Source: Conchocele bisecta
Lineage: Eukaryota; Mollusca; Bivalvia; Lucinida; Thyasiridae
DNA: 64,000 nt
Direction: 5' to 3'
Assembly (NCBI GenBank): GCA_029237695.1
Contig: CM055275.1
Span: 6,191,131 to 6,255,130 of the forward strand
Positions 1 through 9,470 of this stretch are shown in pieces (the stretch's first letter is position 1; each line of letters opens with the position of its first letter). The notes under the pieces are model-generated. The model was not told where the DNA came from. It did no database searches and saw only the letters and a program-made list of their open reading frames with translations. A program made the position numbers and the translations under genes.

Positions 1-367
1 TATCAGACGTAACTTTCCACATTTATATCAGGGGCGATAACCGTGTTTCCTTAAAATGTTAACGGACAATACTAATTATTTTCTGTATTTATTTGTTGAT
101 GTGCAATTATCATACTTTTCAAACTGTCGAAAAAAAAAAAAATTCAGGGGAAGCATTTAATTAGTTTAAATAATTAAAAAGTACCATGCCTCATTTGCAT
201 ATGAAAATAGCCTGATAGCAACGCGCGTCACTATCAGTAAAATAAATATTACTAAATGATCATACCTGCATAGCGGCCGCTTGTAGTCTTTAGAACTGGT
301 ATAATATTAACACACTGATACACTTATTTAATTCCTATAAAGAACATGTTGTGCCTACTGAGTGGGC
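1..367 (+). mobile_element. TTAA element, right part only
   Basis: The stretch matches, in opposite orientation, the element at 14181-14688 (shared blocks: catttgcatatgaaaatag, ttatttaattcctataaaga). It ends at the degraded TIR 'gcctactgagtgggc' near 352-367. The left end lies outside the window. No coding capacity is seen. Confidence 0.7.
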
Positions 368-1050
368 CATAGCGAATATTTACACGTATAAATTCATAAC
401 AGAAACGCCAAATTCAACGTAACTTGCCTTTATATCGCAGTGCATTACATTAGAGGCCCCATTCGCAGCTTAAAAGGCATGTGAACTATTTTTTATATCT
501 CGTTCACACGAGATAGCATCCGTTCTCACGAGATAGAATCTCCTTAACACGACAAAGCTTACTCGATCCCACGACATAGTCAGCCAATCCACGCTGATGG
601 AGTAATATTTTCTATTCTAGTGGTTCTATTCTGAAGATAATTTTTAATCGGACCAAGTTTAAAGAACGTTAGATTTCGTCGATTCAACTTTCGAAAAATG
701 TTCAGAATAACTACACAAGTAATACTGTAGACAATATACCACGTGATCCCATACCCTGATTATATTTGAGTTGTATTTGGATATACATATATGTCACTCG
801 TTCCTCCGCGCAACGATATTGTGCTCCTAAAGTGGCGAAATATCGCACGCTACGAACTCGTGCATATACTATAATTATGCAAAGCAAATAATATAACTTA
901 TAAATGTCCGGGATAGAACCGTCATGTAGTTTCCTTTGGTTATACAACGTCACCTGTTGTCAGTGCGCCGGCGCAATGAAACCAAGCCCGCGTTCCTGGT
1001 AAGAAAGCTTTGAATGGCGCGAAAGTAGTCCGGTTTAAAAACAAACGTCC
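368..1050. other. Non-genic stretch with short acgagata repeats
   Basis: No gene is seen. At about 500-570 there are several short 'cacgagata' repeats like those around 46.5-46.9 kb. The remainder is AT-rich with no recognisable element. Confidence 0.4.
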
Positions 1051-1240
1051 GGGGGCCAGTTTAACTAAACTTCGTACGACTAAACTGTTCGTAAGTGCAC
1101 AATTTTGATAATCTGTAAATTGCACATTTAACAATGTTTTCTTGTAAACAATTATTGGATTTACATTTATTGAGCATAGGCTGCATATGCAGCCTATGCT
1201 CAATAAATGTAAATCCATCAATTGAAAGTTCCAGACGATG
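1051..1240 (+). mobile_element. PAL60 foldback element, copy 1
   Basis: It begins with the family left end (ggggccagtttaactaaac) and holds a perfect 60-bp palindrome at 1157-1216, centred on ctgcatatgcag, with no loop. The outer right arm is shortened. Intact copies (for example 13855-14097, 19901-20147) run from ggggccgtttcactaaac to gtttagtgaaacggcccc. Confidence 0.85.
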
Positions 1241-1327
1241 CTTTCCCTGGAATTAACAATTAGCTCAATGAAATATGATAATACGTAGGTAATAAGTCGG
1301 AAAATCTCATTCACAGGCCCAAATTAG

Positions 1328-1445
1328 ATGTTCGGTTCACGGCTAGGCCATTGTCGTGTTTTATTTCAGTATTATTTCTATTATTGCCTTTACATCCATA
1401 ACGGTCGTACTAACTTAACAAATAAGCACTCCAGTCCCGGTTACA
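1328..1445 (+). repeat. Dispersed repeat shared with 17888-18000
   Basis: The block 'gtcgtgttttatttcagtat' and its surroundings recur at 17888-18000. Short open frames here are not supported as coding. Confidence 0.6.
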
Positions 1446-1451
1446 GGAGAA

Positions 1452-1832
1452 TAATTCCAGCACAAAAATATTTACACAATTCCCTAACATTTGATTGGCC
1501 CGTAGCAAGTCTCTGTCCAAAATTTATATCCCTGTAAACTCCCATGCCGAACTACTTTCCGTAACCGTGAGGCGCAGTTAAAATAATTCTTAAGAAAACG
1601 GAAAATAAACACATTTTCTTGATGAATTTATTTCAAATGCTGGAATTATAAGGAATGAATGGCCTTTTTGGTGGAATTTATCGGGGATATAAACTTGGAA
1701 AAGTCGCGGGAATACTGGTCGAGGCCTTAAAAAATTACAATTTTCGAAAAAAAGATTATCGCTTCGTCCAGTATTACCGCGACTTTTCCAAGTTTATACC
1801 CCGATAAATTCCACAAAAAGGCCATTCATTCC
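1452..1832 (+). mobile_element. FREP foldback, copy 1
   Basis: Long inverted repeat. The left arm (tttatcggggatataaactt, then ggaaaagtcgcgggaatact) is mirrored in 1764-1832. The tip holds an extra AT-rich module (about 1727-1758) that is absent from copy 2 (18731-19083) but resembles the tip of the FB21 hairpin at 20681-20745. Confidence 0.8.
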
Positions 1833-1988
1833 TATAATAAGCGCATACACTACTATTTTGTCAATATTTGTCAATGTACCTATTGCAAAATAGTTGAATA
1901 TTGTGTTATACATCAAACAACTTGATTGGCTGTGCTGCAAGACTAACAAAGCATGTAGTTTCCTTCACGTTTTACATGATGCATGTGC

Positions 1989-2386
1989 GTAGCCCCTTTT
2001 CTTATTAATTCGTTCCCACGACATAACAATTTGTTTCCACGACATAACAATTCGTTCCTTCAATTTAACAATTGGTTTCCACGAATTAACAATTCGTTCC
2101 ATCAATTCAACAATTCGTTCCCTCGAATTAACAATTCGTTCCCACGATATAACAATTCGTTCCCACGTGGGAACGAATTGTTAATTCGAGGGAACGAATT
2201 GTTAATTCGAGGGAACGAATTGTTAAATTGAGGGAACGAACTGACATTTCGTGGGAACGAATTGTTAATTCGTGGGAACGAATTGTTAATTCGAGGGAAC
2301 GAATTGTAAAATTGAGGGAACGAATTGTTATTTCGTGGGAAAAAATTAATACAAAAATGATCCATGTCCCCTGCTTGGCTCCGTAG
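1989..2386. mobile_element. FB21 foldback with 21-bp repeat arms, copy 1
   Basis: The left half is a tandem run of units ending 'acaattcgttccc'. At about 2160 the orientation flips and units of 'gggaacgaattgttaattcg' follow. The right edge is 'gtcccctgcttggctccgta'. Because 21 is a multiple of 3, several frames stay open as artefactual heptapeptide repeats. Confidence 0.85.
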
Positions 2387-2594
2387 GATGCCGTTAAGTA
2401 TGAAACCCGATCGTTAAATTACCCATCGCCTGCTTCTAACCAATCATCACATTCAAGGAGTAGAATACCATACCACCGTCTAATTCAGCTTTATCACACT
2501 CGGCTTTGCAAAACAAGCGAACATCGGAAATCTTACACGTTTCATAGACCATCCTGAAAGACTCTATTTCAACCGACATGGGCATGTCATTCGT

Positions 2595-2905
2595 CATATG
2601 TGGATGAGACTGGATAACTGGGACCAGTATAGATCCAGATCAGCCTGTGCATCCGCAGAGTCTGATCAGGATCTGCACTGTTCGCCATTCTATCAATTAA
2701 CCACCAGGCATGCTTCTAGCAAGCAATGCTGACAGCTCTCAGGCTACAGGTCAGGAGGTACACTGGTAATAAATCACATAAGCCCCATTTCTCCAGTCAC
2801 GGCCACACATGGCGTTTTTAGCATACGTGCCCATCTCTGCTAATTTGATCAGTACACTGCAGCTATACTGATCACAAACTCACATACGTCCCATTTCTTC
2901 TGTCA
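2595..2905. repeat. GATCAG repeat
   Basis: Contains agatccagatcag ... ctgatcaggatctgcactg and the end motif 'ccccatttctccagtcac', both diagnostic of this family (best copy 43110-43425). Degraded. Confidence 0.7.
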
Positions 2906-3025
2906 CAACCACATATTGAGACAAGCCATACGATTTTGTATCTTCTGACAACTGCGTTATTTCATAAACTGCATTTGGAAAATTGAACCAAGTTTCCAGA
3001 AATGAAGTCATAAGTTGACAAAAAG

Positions 3026-3068
3026 TTCAGAGTACATGCGGAATCATATTCCGCATATACTCTGAAAT
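3026..3068. repeat. Short foldback downstream of the GPCR
   Basis: tcagagtacatgcggaat is followed by its near-complement attccgcatatactctga, separated by only a few bases. No AATAAA signal was found on the minus strand between this point and the GPCR stop codon. Confidence 0.6.
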
Positions 3069-3198
3069 TTGTGTCAACTTCTGCAGTCATTTACGGAAAA
3101 TATCCCATTTTCTGTAAATATATTTCTTGAAATATCGCAGATTCCATGCGTACAAAATCACATGGCGTGTCTCCTATGCATGCACATTCGTTCTTGTT

Positions 3199-4477
3199 TC
3201 AGAAATCTGCTGTTTCGACGCTTTCACTGGCCGAGGTACGATTTTTCAGAGAGGACAAAAGACTTCCGCGTTTCCGCACGAGTCTCGTGCAAAATATCTT
3301 GCGGAATCCACGTCTAAACCCGTTGCTGAGGAAATAGTAGCATATTGGATTCACCAAAGAGTTCGCCAACCCGAGTAAAAGCACCAGCGGGTACACGTAC
3401 ACGTTCACAAATTCCAACGTCAAGTTTTGTCCGTCTCCAGAGCCACTGGAGTATTCCGAATCGCCAGCCTCGTTTTGAGAATCCGCCTGCATGTTGAAAT
3501 CGATCCACAAGTTCACGATATAGTACGGCAGCCAGCACAGTCCGAACATGACGATTACACATATCAACATCTTCACTGTTCGCCGTCGCTGACGTAGTAT
3601 GAACGTTTGATTTTTTAAAATGCATCTGCGTCTCGTTGCTAAACAACACGGCATTTCCGTTCCACAGTGTATGGCCAATCACGGTGTAGGCAATCGCCAT
3701 TAAGGTGAACGGCCACACGAAGAGGAGACAGAAAATAAACACGTTGTAAATGTTCTTGTCTTTCATTGTAGGCCATTTCTCCATGCAAATAGCGCCCTCG
3801 AATATCCCCGGCACTCCGTATGACTTCACGGAGTTTAAAAATAGCAACGGCGAAAAGGCGGCAAACGAGAGCATCCATATTGCCGCCAACATGAAATGTA
3901 CATTTCGCTTTGAAAACACGATTTTGGCGGTAAGCGGTTTATAAATAGCGAAATATCGGCTGACGCTGATTGCTAGTAGACTCAGGACGCTGACCCCGAC
4001 GGCTGACCCCTGAATAAATGGCGTCAACTTACATAAAACTAGTCCATATATCCATTTCTTATAAACAGCTTGTCCGATGTTCACAGGCACGCAGACGCAT
4101 ATCACCAGCAAATCGCCAACGGTCAAATTCACAAGAAACACGTTTGTAAGCGTCCGCATGCTCTTGAATTTGATGATGACCAAGATCACTAAGACGTTTC
4201 CTGTAAGCCCCACGATGAACACGATGCTGTAGAGCACGATGAGTAAAATGGCAAACGGACTCAGGTCCAGGAACATGTCCTTTACAAAGTCATTCAAGAA
4301 CAGGCTTGGGTCAATGCCAATGCCAAGGTCAGATACATCATGCGGAAGGTAGTGAGTCGCGTTTAAAGCGTCCGGTGATTTCATTGGCCGATTGCCCGTG
4401 ACGTCACTCATGGCAGCTAGTGACAGGTAGTTGATGGTTGTATCCGTCGTCATGGTGACGTTGGCAAGGTAAACAAA
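3199..4477 (-). CDS. Class A neuropeptide-type GPCR, one frameshift
   Basis: Seven-helix receptor of the rhodopsin class, expected at the plasma membrane, sensing a peptide and signalling through G proteins. Residues are numbered from an upstream in-frame Met at 4537. Visible: N-glycosylation sites NVT (26) and NAT (59); TM1 about 95-122 with GNVLV; TM2 with NLTVGDLLV (Asp142); TM3 Cys169, disulphide partner Cys251; SRY at 193-195 where families usually have D/ERY; Trp221 in TM4; Pro276 in TM5. The frame then changes by one base near 3611-3620 (ICL3). In the next frame follow TM6 (CWLPYY), an unusually long acidic, Ser-rich loop 3 with NLT, TM7 NPICYY, helix 8 with a Cys, and a Ser/Thr-rich tail ending at 3199. 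The best start is Met29 at 4453, because the 4537 Met lies in a repeat upstream of a splice acceptor. The ligand class (CCK-, neuromedin-, orexin- or QRFP-like) cannot be decided. Either a sequencing indel in a short A run or a recently broken allele. Confidence 0.85.
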
Positions 4478-4495
4478 CTGAAAATAGAAGAAATT
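4478..4495 (-). promoter_or_regulatory. Probable 3' splice site of the GPCR exon
   Basis: On the minus strand a pyrimidine-rich tract 'tttcttctattttcag' ends at 4478, 24 bases before the Met codon at 4453. This suggests an upstream 5'UTR or N-terminal exon lying beyond the adjacent repeat. Inference from motif only. Confidence 0.55.
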
Positions 4496-4527
4496 GAATG
4501 ATACGTCTGCGTTAATCTTTGAGGGAG

Positions 4528-4765
4528 AAATTTTCAATTTTATGATAAATTTATTAATTTTTATTATACTGAATGTATTACATTATCACAGCCAATTTGG
4601 CTGTGATAATGTAATACATTCAGTATAATAATTCTGCATACTTTTAATCATGAAATATATGCATTTGTTAGTTCTATATGAAATAATGCATTTCAGGAAA
4701 AATAAATGATTAATAAATGATTAATCCCTCAAAGTATACTTTGCTAGTAAAGTATACTTTGCAAT
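4528..4765. mobile_element. SREP foldback, copy 1
   Basis: Near-perfect palindrome at about 4563-4631 (tgaatgtattacattatcac ... mirrored) followed by aaagtatactttgctag repeats. The same blocks recur at 47250-47485. Its edge 'gaaaatttctccctcaaag' supplies the codons for MKISPSK in the over-extended GPCR reading frame. Confidence 0.75.
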
Positions 4766-4844
4766 GTTGATATGTTGATATGTTGATATGTTGAAATAGG
4801 CTACTGATATCAACGTTTCTGAACGTTATTGGTAACCTCGACTC

Positions 4845-5000
4845 AAAACCAAGTAATTTGATTATCTGAGCCTGAGCTGTAGCACAGCTCAGGCTCCGCC
4901 AATAAAGAATTTTGTAATACGTACGTTGACAAATATTGACAAGGTTAGCGCGGTCGGTGGTGTGTGTCGCAGACAGTTTCAATTACGTTGATTTACGGCA
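4845..5000. repeat. CTGAGC palindromic repeat
   Basis: Core 'gcctgagctgtagcacagct' followed by its mirror, then tgacaaggttagcgcggtcggtggtgtg, which corresponds to the family's usual flank 'ttaatcttgccaagat...caccaccgcctgcg' in reverse. Confidence 0.7.
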
Positions 5001-5107
5001 ATTTCGTGTAGAACTGGGACATTCTGCTCGAGTTTCAAGAACTGTAATTCCGGCTGAAATCGCCTCGTATGTGTATGGAAATGTCCGGGTGCCAATGCTA
5101 ACCTACA

Positions 5108-5190
5108 TTTATCTCCTAATTGGGAGATACTAAGTCCTAATTAAGAGATAGTAACTCCTAATTGGGAGTTACTATCTCCTAATTAGGACT
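5108..5190. repeat. Short palindromic tandem repeat
   Basis: Repeats of 'ctcctaattgggagat' and 'cctaattaagagatag' in both orientations, able to fold on themselves. Not found elsewhere in the window. Confidence 0.6.
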
Positions 5191-5388
5191 GCGTTTTCTA
5201 TTCGTTTTCGTGTGTTTCGTTTGGGAGCATTCAAGAAAACTTCACCGCAGCACTACCTTGCAAATTGGAGGTAGACATACCAAATGAAATGATATAATGG
5301 CTTTATATAGTAACGACATTCAGAACACCATTAATGTTTGGCAATCGGGATATTGACTTTTGACACGCGCTATCTATATACGGCTGTG

Positions 5389-5590
5389 ACTGGCGTAATT
5401 GGACATATGTGTCTTCCGACCAGTGTAGATCCAGATCAGCCGGTGAGGATGCACCGGCTGATCTGGATATACACTGTTCGCCAATTCATCAATGAAATCC
5501 CCGCATATCGTCCAGCAAACAATCATGCTACGGGAGTGTGCTATTTGATCAGGAACTACACATGTCACAAATCCCATAAGCCACGTTTAA
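5389..5590. repeat. GATCAG repeat
   Basis: Central hairpin 'gatccagatcagccggtg' / 'caccggctgatctggat' flanked by 'ctgtgactggcgtaattgg' and, at the right, 'acaaatcccataagccacg'. Confidence 0.75.
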
Positions 5591-5730
5591 CAATACACAA
5601 TTAATCTATATATAGCCGCTAATACCGGCCCGAGAGACGTACGTACAGGTGCTTTTCGCAAGGCAATTTGAGCTGACAATGGATGCCTTTTAATCTAATT
5701 AGAAACACGCCTACGTGTAGGTTCACATCT

Positions 5731-6121
5731 ACGGAGCCCCACAGGGACGTAACATTCGTTTTTTATTAATTCTTTCCCACGAAATAACAATTATTTCCAT
5801 CAATTTAGCAATTCGTTCCCACGAATTAACAATTTGTTCCTTCGAAATAAACTCGTTCCCACGACATAAAAATTAATTCCTTCGAATTAACAATTCGTTC
5901 CCTCAATTTCAGAATGTGTTCCCTCGAATTAACCATTCGTTCCCACGATATAACAATGTTAATTCCAGGGAACGAATTGTTATATCGTGAGAATGAATTG
6001 TTATCGTGGGAAATGATTGTTATTTCGTCGGAACAAATTGTTAATTCATGGAAACGAGTTAATTCGTGGTTGTTAAATTGATTAATAAAAACGAATTATT
6101 CGTCCCCTTCGGAGCTGCGTA
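5731..6121. mobile_element. FB21 foldback, copy 2
   Basis: TIR 'acggagccccacagggacgt' at 5731 and 'cgtccccttcggagctgcgt' at about 6101-6120 enclose an inverted pair of degraded 21-bp unit arrays. The arms change orientation near 5955. Confidence 0.85.
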
Positions 6122-6151
6122 GATTCGCCTACAGTAGCTGTGGTCACTTAT

Positions 6152-6562
6152 ATAATAGTAGGTTAGTGCCGTGAATGGGAAAAAATATGCGGCAAGGCTC
6201 ATGAATTAATTTATTTCCCATCAGAAGTATATGTAGTGACCACCATTTGAACCGTTCAAATGAGTGGTCACAACATATACTTTGGTTGAGAAATAAGGAA
6301 AATAGATAGAGAATAGTAGGTTAGTGCCGTGAAAATATCTGGCAAGGCTCAGGAAACGGGATGGGCGAGGCTCTGCCGAGCACATCCCGTTTCCGTGCCG
6401 CGCCAGATATGTTTTCCCATTCACGGCACTAACCTACTATTCTATTTATCCCGTCAACACCTAAAAATGGCTGTTAAATGCAAAAATAGTATTGACTGGA
6501 TATCAAAAATGTTTCATGGCACTGTGTTTCACGGCACATACGCACTGTGTTGACGGGATAAA
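6152..6562 (+). mobile_element. HPC composite hairpin element, copy 1 (full)
   Basis: Three hairpins in a row: tatatgtagtgaccaccatt/aatgagtggtcacaacatat (about 6225-6285); gaatagtaggttagtgccgt and its mirror (about 6313-6442); and tatcccgtcaacac ... gtgttgacgggata (about 6448-6560). The 10-mer GTGCCGTGAA or its complement recurs in both later hairpins. TA dinucleotides bound the right end. Confidence 0.85.
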
Positions 6563-6660
6563 GTACACTACAAAGTGTGCTGCATATGAAATTCAAATCT
6601 GCCTTTTCATATGAAAATACGTCATGTGAAATTCGTATACAAATTATTCATATGAAATAT

Positions 6661-6966
6661 AGTGAAACCTCACTAAACCGGACACCCTGTGAGGTCTCCA
6701 GGGCGTCCGGTTTATTCCACTGTAAATGTAAATCAGGCACATGACCATTCTGGGACATATGCAATCACGAACATGCATTAATATCCGAGATTCGTTACCA
6801 AGAACTCTCTCAATTTGAGATCACATATATACAGTGGGGTCAGCGTGTAAGTGCACACACGAACGAACACGACAGGTTGGAACCAACCGGTCGTGTTCGT
6901 TCGTGTGTGCATTTACACGCTGAACCAACTGTATTGTCTTGGTGTCCGGTTTAGAGAGGTTCCACT
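6661..6966. mobile_element. POG: pogo-like MITE, copy 1
   Basis: Ends read agtgaaacctcactaaaccg and ggtttagagaggttccactg, bounded by TA. This AACCTC-type TIR with TA target is like non-autonomous Tc1/mariner (pogo) elements (family knowledge). SNAP100 is nested inside at 6832-6931. Confidence 0.7.
6832..6931. mobile_element. SNAP100 snapback element, copy 1
   Basis: A 100-bp near-perfect palindrome: cagtggggtcagcgtgtaag ... cacacgaacgaacacgac, then the mirror, ending caactg. TA on both sides. The second copy (61720-61819) is also 100 bp. The uninterrupted POG copy at 39102-39312 provides the empty site. Confidence 0.85.
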
Positions 6967-7357
6967 GTACATCAGAAAACGTAATCGTATGAATTTCATA
7001 TGAACATCATGTGAATTTCATATGTGCTCTGCTCATATGAAATTAATATGTAATTCATATGTCCAATATATGTTCTACGTATAAAGAGCATAATGCATTT
7101 TATGCGAATTTCACATCCAGCACGTTTTGCTGTGAACGCGCAAGGTAGTTTATAACTGCAATGGTCGAAAAGGCGTTTTGGTATTTACAATCCCACGAGG
7201 CATTAATTATGCAGTATGCGTAGGTTGCAGTGCTCTTATTGCTAATAACTACAATTAACGGCATTGTTCGTTATAAATATACCTGAAGTTACGTACTTAG
7301 CTATAAATGCGTTACTAAGGTGTTGATCGTCTGAATATATGCGTGTCTATATATAGT

Positions 7358-7600
7358 AATATATTTAATGGTGTTTATCGGCATGCCAACAGCGACGGTG
7401 ATGTTAGGTCGACTCTAATATGTCAACTGTTTTGATGACAGAAATATTCCAAAATCAGTACTAACATTTACATGAATAGTTAGCCCTGAAATTAGAATAA
7501 CCTGACCTGGGGTCAGGACTTCGCCACACCAGAGTCACGTCAGAGTCACTTAGCCTCAGGCATTAGTACTAATCGTACTACTTTTATAATATACATAACC
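7358..7600 (+). repeat. LREP dispersed repeat, copy 1
   Basis: Shared blocks 'ggtgtttatcggcatgccaa', 'gaaattagaataacctgacc' and 'ggtcaggacttcgccacacc'. About seven copies in the window; fullest at 42670-42975. No TIR or pol III box recognised. Confidence 0.65.
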
Positions 7601-7642
7601 GATGTACAGTAATTAAATACACTTAGAAGGAGGTCATATGAA

Positions 7643-7853
7643 GAAATGTAAATGTAAATGCTTGGATTTAACGACGGCACTGGCTCGATGACCTTGCATG
7701 TCGGGACCGACTATTTAAGTCCCCATCCGATAGGACTAGGCTAGCACGAAGTTGTCTTGGTCGAATCGGCCATTCGCAGCGGATGAGGTGGGATACGAAC
7801 TCGGGGTCTCCCGATGCGCTATCCGACGCTCTACCTACTGAGCTAATCCGGCC
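7643..7853 (-). mobile_element. tRNA-derived SINE
   Basis: Read on the minus strand, it starts with a tRNA-like head: A box 'tagctcagtaggtagagcg' (7827-7845) and B box 'gagttcgtatcc' (7791-7802). A body of about 130 bp follows, ending in an (aaatgt)-type tail, catttacatttacattt on the minus strand. RNA polymerase III would transcribe it from the internal boxes. Not a tRNA gene: the acceptor stem is not closed and the sequence runs into a SINE body. Bivalves have tRNA-headed SINE families; which one this is was not tested. Confidence 0.85.
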
Positions 7854-8862
7854 ACCTATGAAGAAAGTGCTTATGCCCCTTATATGAAGGAGTCGGTGGA
7901 CAAACGGGGCCGTTATAGATTTATCCCTCTTGTTCACAGGCCTATTCATATAAGGGACATAACTCCAATTTTCCAATGAATATGTTTTTTACCAATCCCC
8001 GATACACTGCAGGCTAGTTACACCTGTATGCACAATGAGTTCAGCAAGAATATAAAGTGCACACTTACCTCTTTGCAAGCTAGGGGTGAAAATATCAGCC
8101 AAACAAATTAGGAGTATATTTTTTATTTCTCTCTGTAAATATGTCTTGGAATTTCATTAGAATTGAGTCCTCAGGACTCAATTCTAATGACATTCCAAGA
8201 CATATTCATGATATTTACAAGGAGAAATAAAAGATAATATGATGATTTTTGTCCGCTATTTTTGAACTATTTATAGCCCACAAGTTTCCCTGCATGCAAA
8301 GAGTTAAGTCATTGTTTTCCTATTATGTATCATTATTCTATTAGTATATCGGAAACTAGGTGTCATTAAGGATACAAGTAACGATAGGGTTATCAAGCGT
8401 GCCCGATCCGGTGAATGCTATAAATAGGTGGTGTAACTGTAATGTTGAGATACGAGTGTTGACGTCATCAGTAATTAATTACGTGCTTAAATGTGCGCTT
8501 AGGTAAACATAATAAGATATTGTGGTGTGGATATGCATGCATTATATTGGGAACTGTCGATACGTCTTTCAATTATACTAGACAGTTGATCGTGCCATTA
8601 TTGCTTATACGTGAGCTATTTTTAACTGAACACCACCGCCTGCGCCAATAGTGTTACCCTCTCCTGTTGTTACCTGGATAACAATAAAGAAGGGTGAACA
8701 ATAGGGGGTTCTACATTGCGTGCCGATTATAGTTGCGAGTTATTGTAATGCCCATAACGCGTAAAACGTGATGGAAACTATTTAATTATGTCTGCGATTG
8801 AGAAAGTGAGGCTTATGGCATTTACTTATGTGTCCATCCTAGCTCCGCATCTGCCTAGAATG
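7854..8862. other. Non-genic; foldback at 8130-8235
   Basis: The only structure seen is an inverted repeat: 'aatatgtcttggaatttcat' and 'gaattgagtcctcaggactc' followed by the mirror near 8180-8235. The rest has no recognisable gene. Confidence 0.5.
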
Positions 8863-9245
8863 ATTGTGTGGCTGTGACTGGAGAAATGGGGGCCTATTTG
8901 ATTTGCTACCAGCTCCTGATCAAATACCGCACTCGTGTAGCCTGATAACGATCTACATAGTGTATTGCTTGTTAACGGGTGTTTAATGGTGAAATCGCGA
9001 CCAGTGAAAACCAACAAGCGCCATTTCTCCAGTCACAGCGACATTACGCAATATATATATATATAATACCTCTTTAATAGAAGAAGTGTCGAATTTTCAC
9101 AAGCTTAATGGCGAACAGTGCAGACCCTGATCAGACTGCACGGATGTGCAGGCTGATCTGGGTCTACGCTGGTCGCAAATGTGCAGGCTGATCTGGGTCT
9201 ACACTGGTCGCAAATGTGGAACAGGGTCGGCGGATCCGCATTCCG
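8863..9245. repeat. GATCAG repeats, two adjoining
   Basis: 8863-9045 is bounded by 'gtggctgtgactggagaaat' and 'catttctccagtcacagcg'. 9107-9245 holds the hairpin 'cagaccctgatcagactgc' and a tandemly doubled 'aggctgatctgggtctac' block. Confidence 0.75.
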
Positions 9246-9261
9246 ATCTGGGCCGGTCGTA

Positions 9262-9470
9262 TTTATTTAATGGTGTTTAACGGCCTGTCAACAGCTACGG
9301 TCAATTTAGGCCGGGGTACATGTAACTGGGTCGAATATCTCACCTATATAAATGGGGGGAAGTTCAACATCAGAACTGCATAGGTCCGGATCTGGTGTAA
9401 AAGACAGTCACTTAGCCCCACTCCCTAAAAGTGATAGGATTAGTACTAATCAGCGCTCCAGATAAGGAAT
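9262..9470 (+). repeat. LREP dispersed repeat, copy 2
   Basis: Starts 'ggtgtttaacggcctgtcaa' and ends near 'gtgataggattagtactaat', with the middle shortened. Confidence 0.6.

Larger units (their letters stand above)
6576..7075. repeat. Array of catatgaaatt motifs, split by POG
   Basis: The motif CATATGAAA and its complement recur many times at 6586-6660 and again at 6985-7070. The POG element at 6661-6966 lies in the middle, so it probably inserted into an existing array. Confidence 0.55.

Noticed and set aside
2102..2365. Open frames with NNSFPRI-type heptapeptide repeats (also 1983-2231, 41598-41957, 44882-45184)
   Set aside because: They are translations of FB21 21-bp units, open on both strands because the period is a multiple of three; no codon bias or start context.
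3605..3625. Programmed -1 frameshift in the GPCR
   Set aside because: The needed change is +1 (or -2), which the -1 slippery-heptamer mechanism does not give; an indel in the A run is simpler.
7780..7853. Functional tRNA gene
   Set aside because: A and B boxes are present but the acceptor stem does not close and the sequence continues into a SINE body with a repetitive tail.
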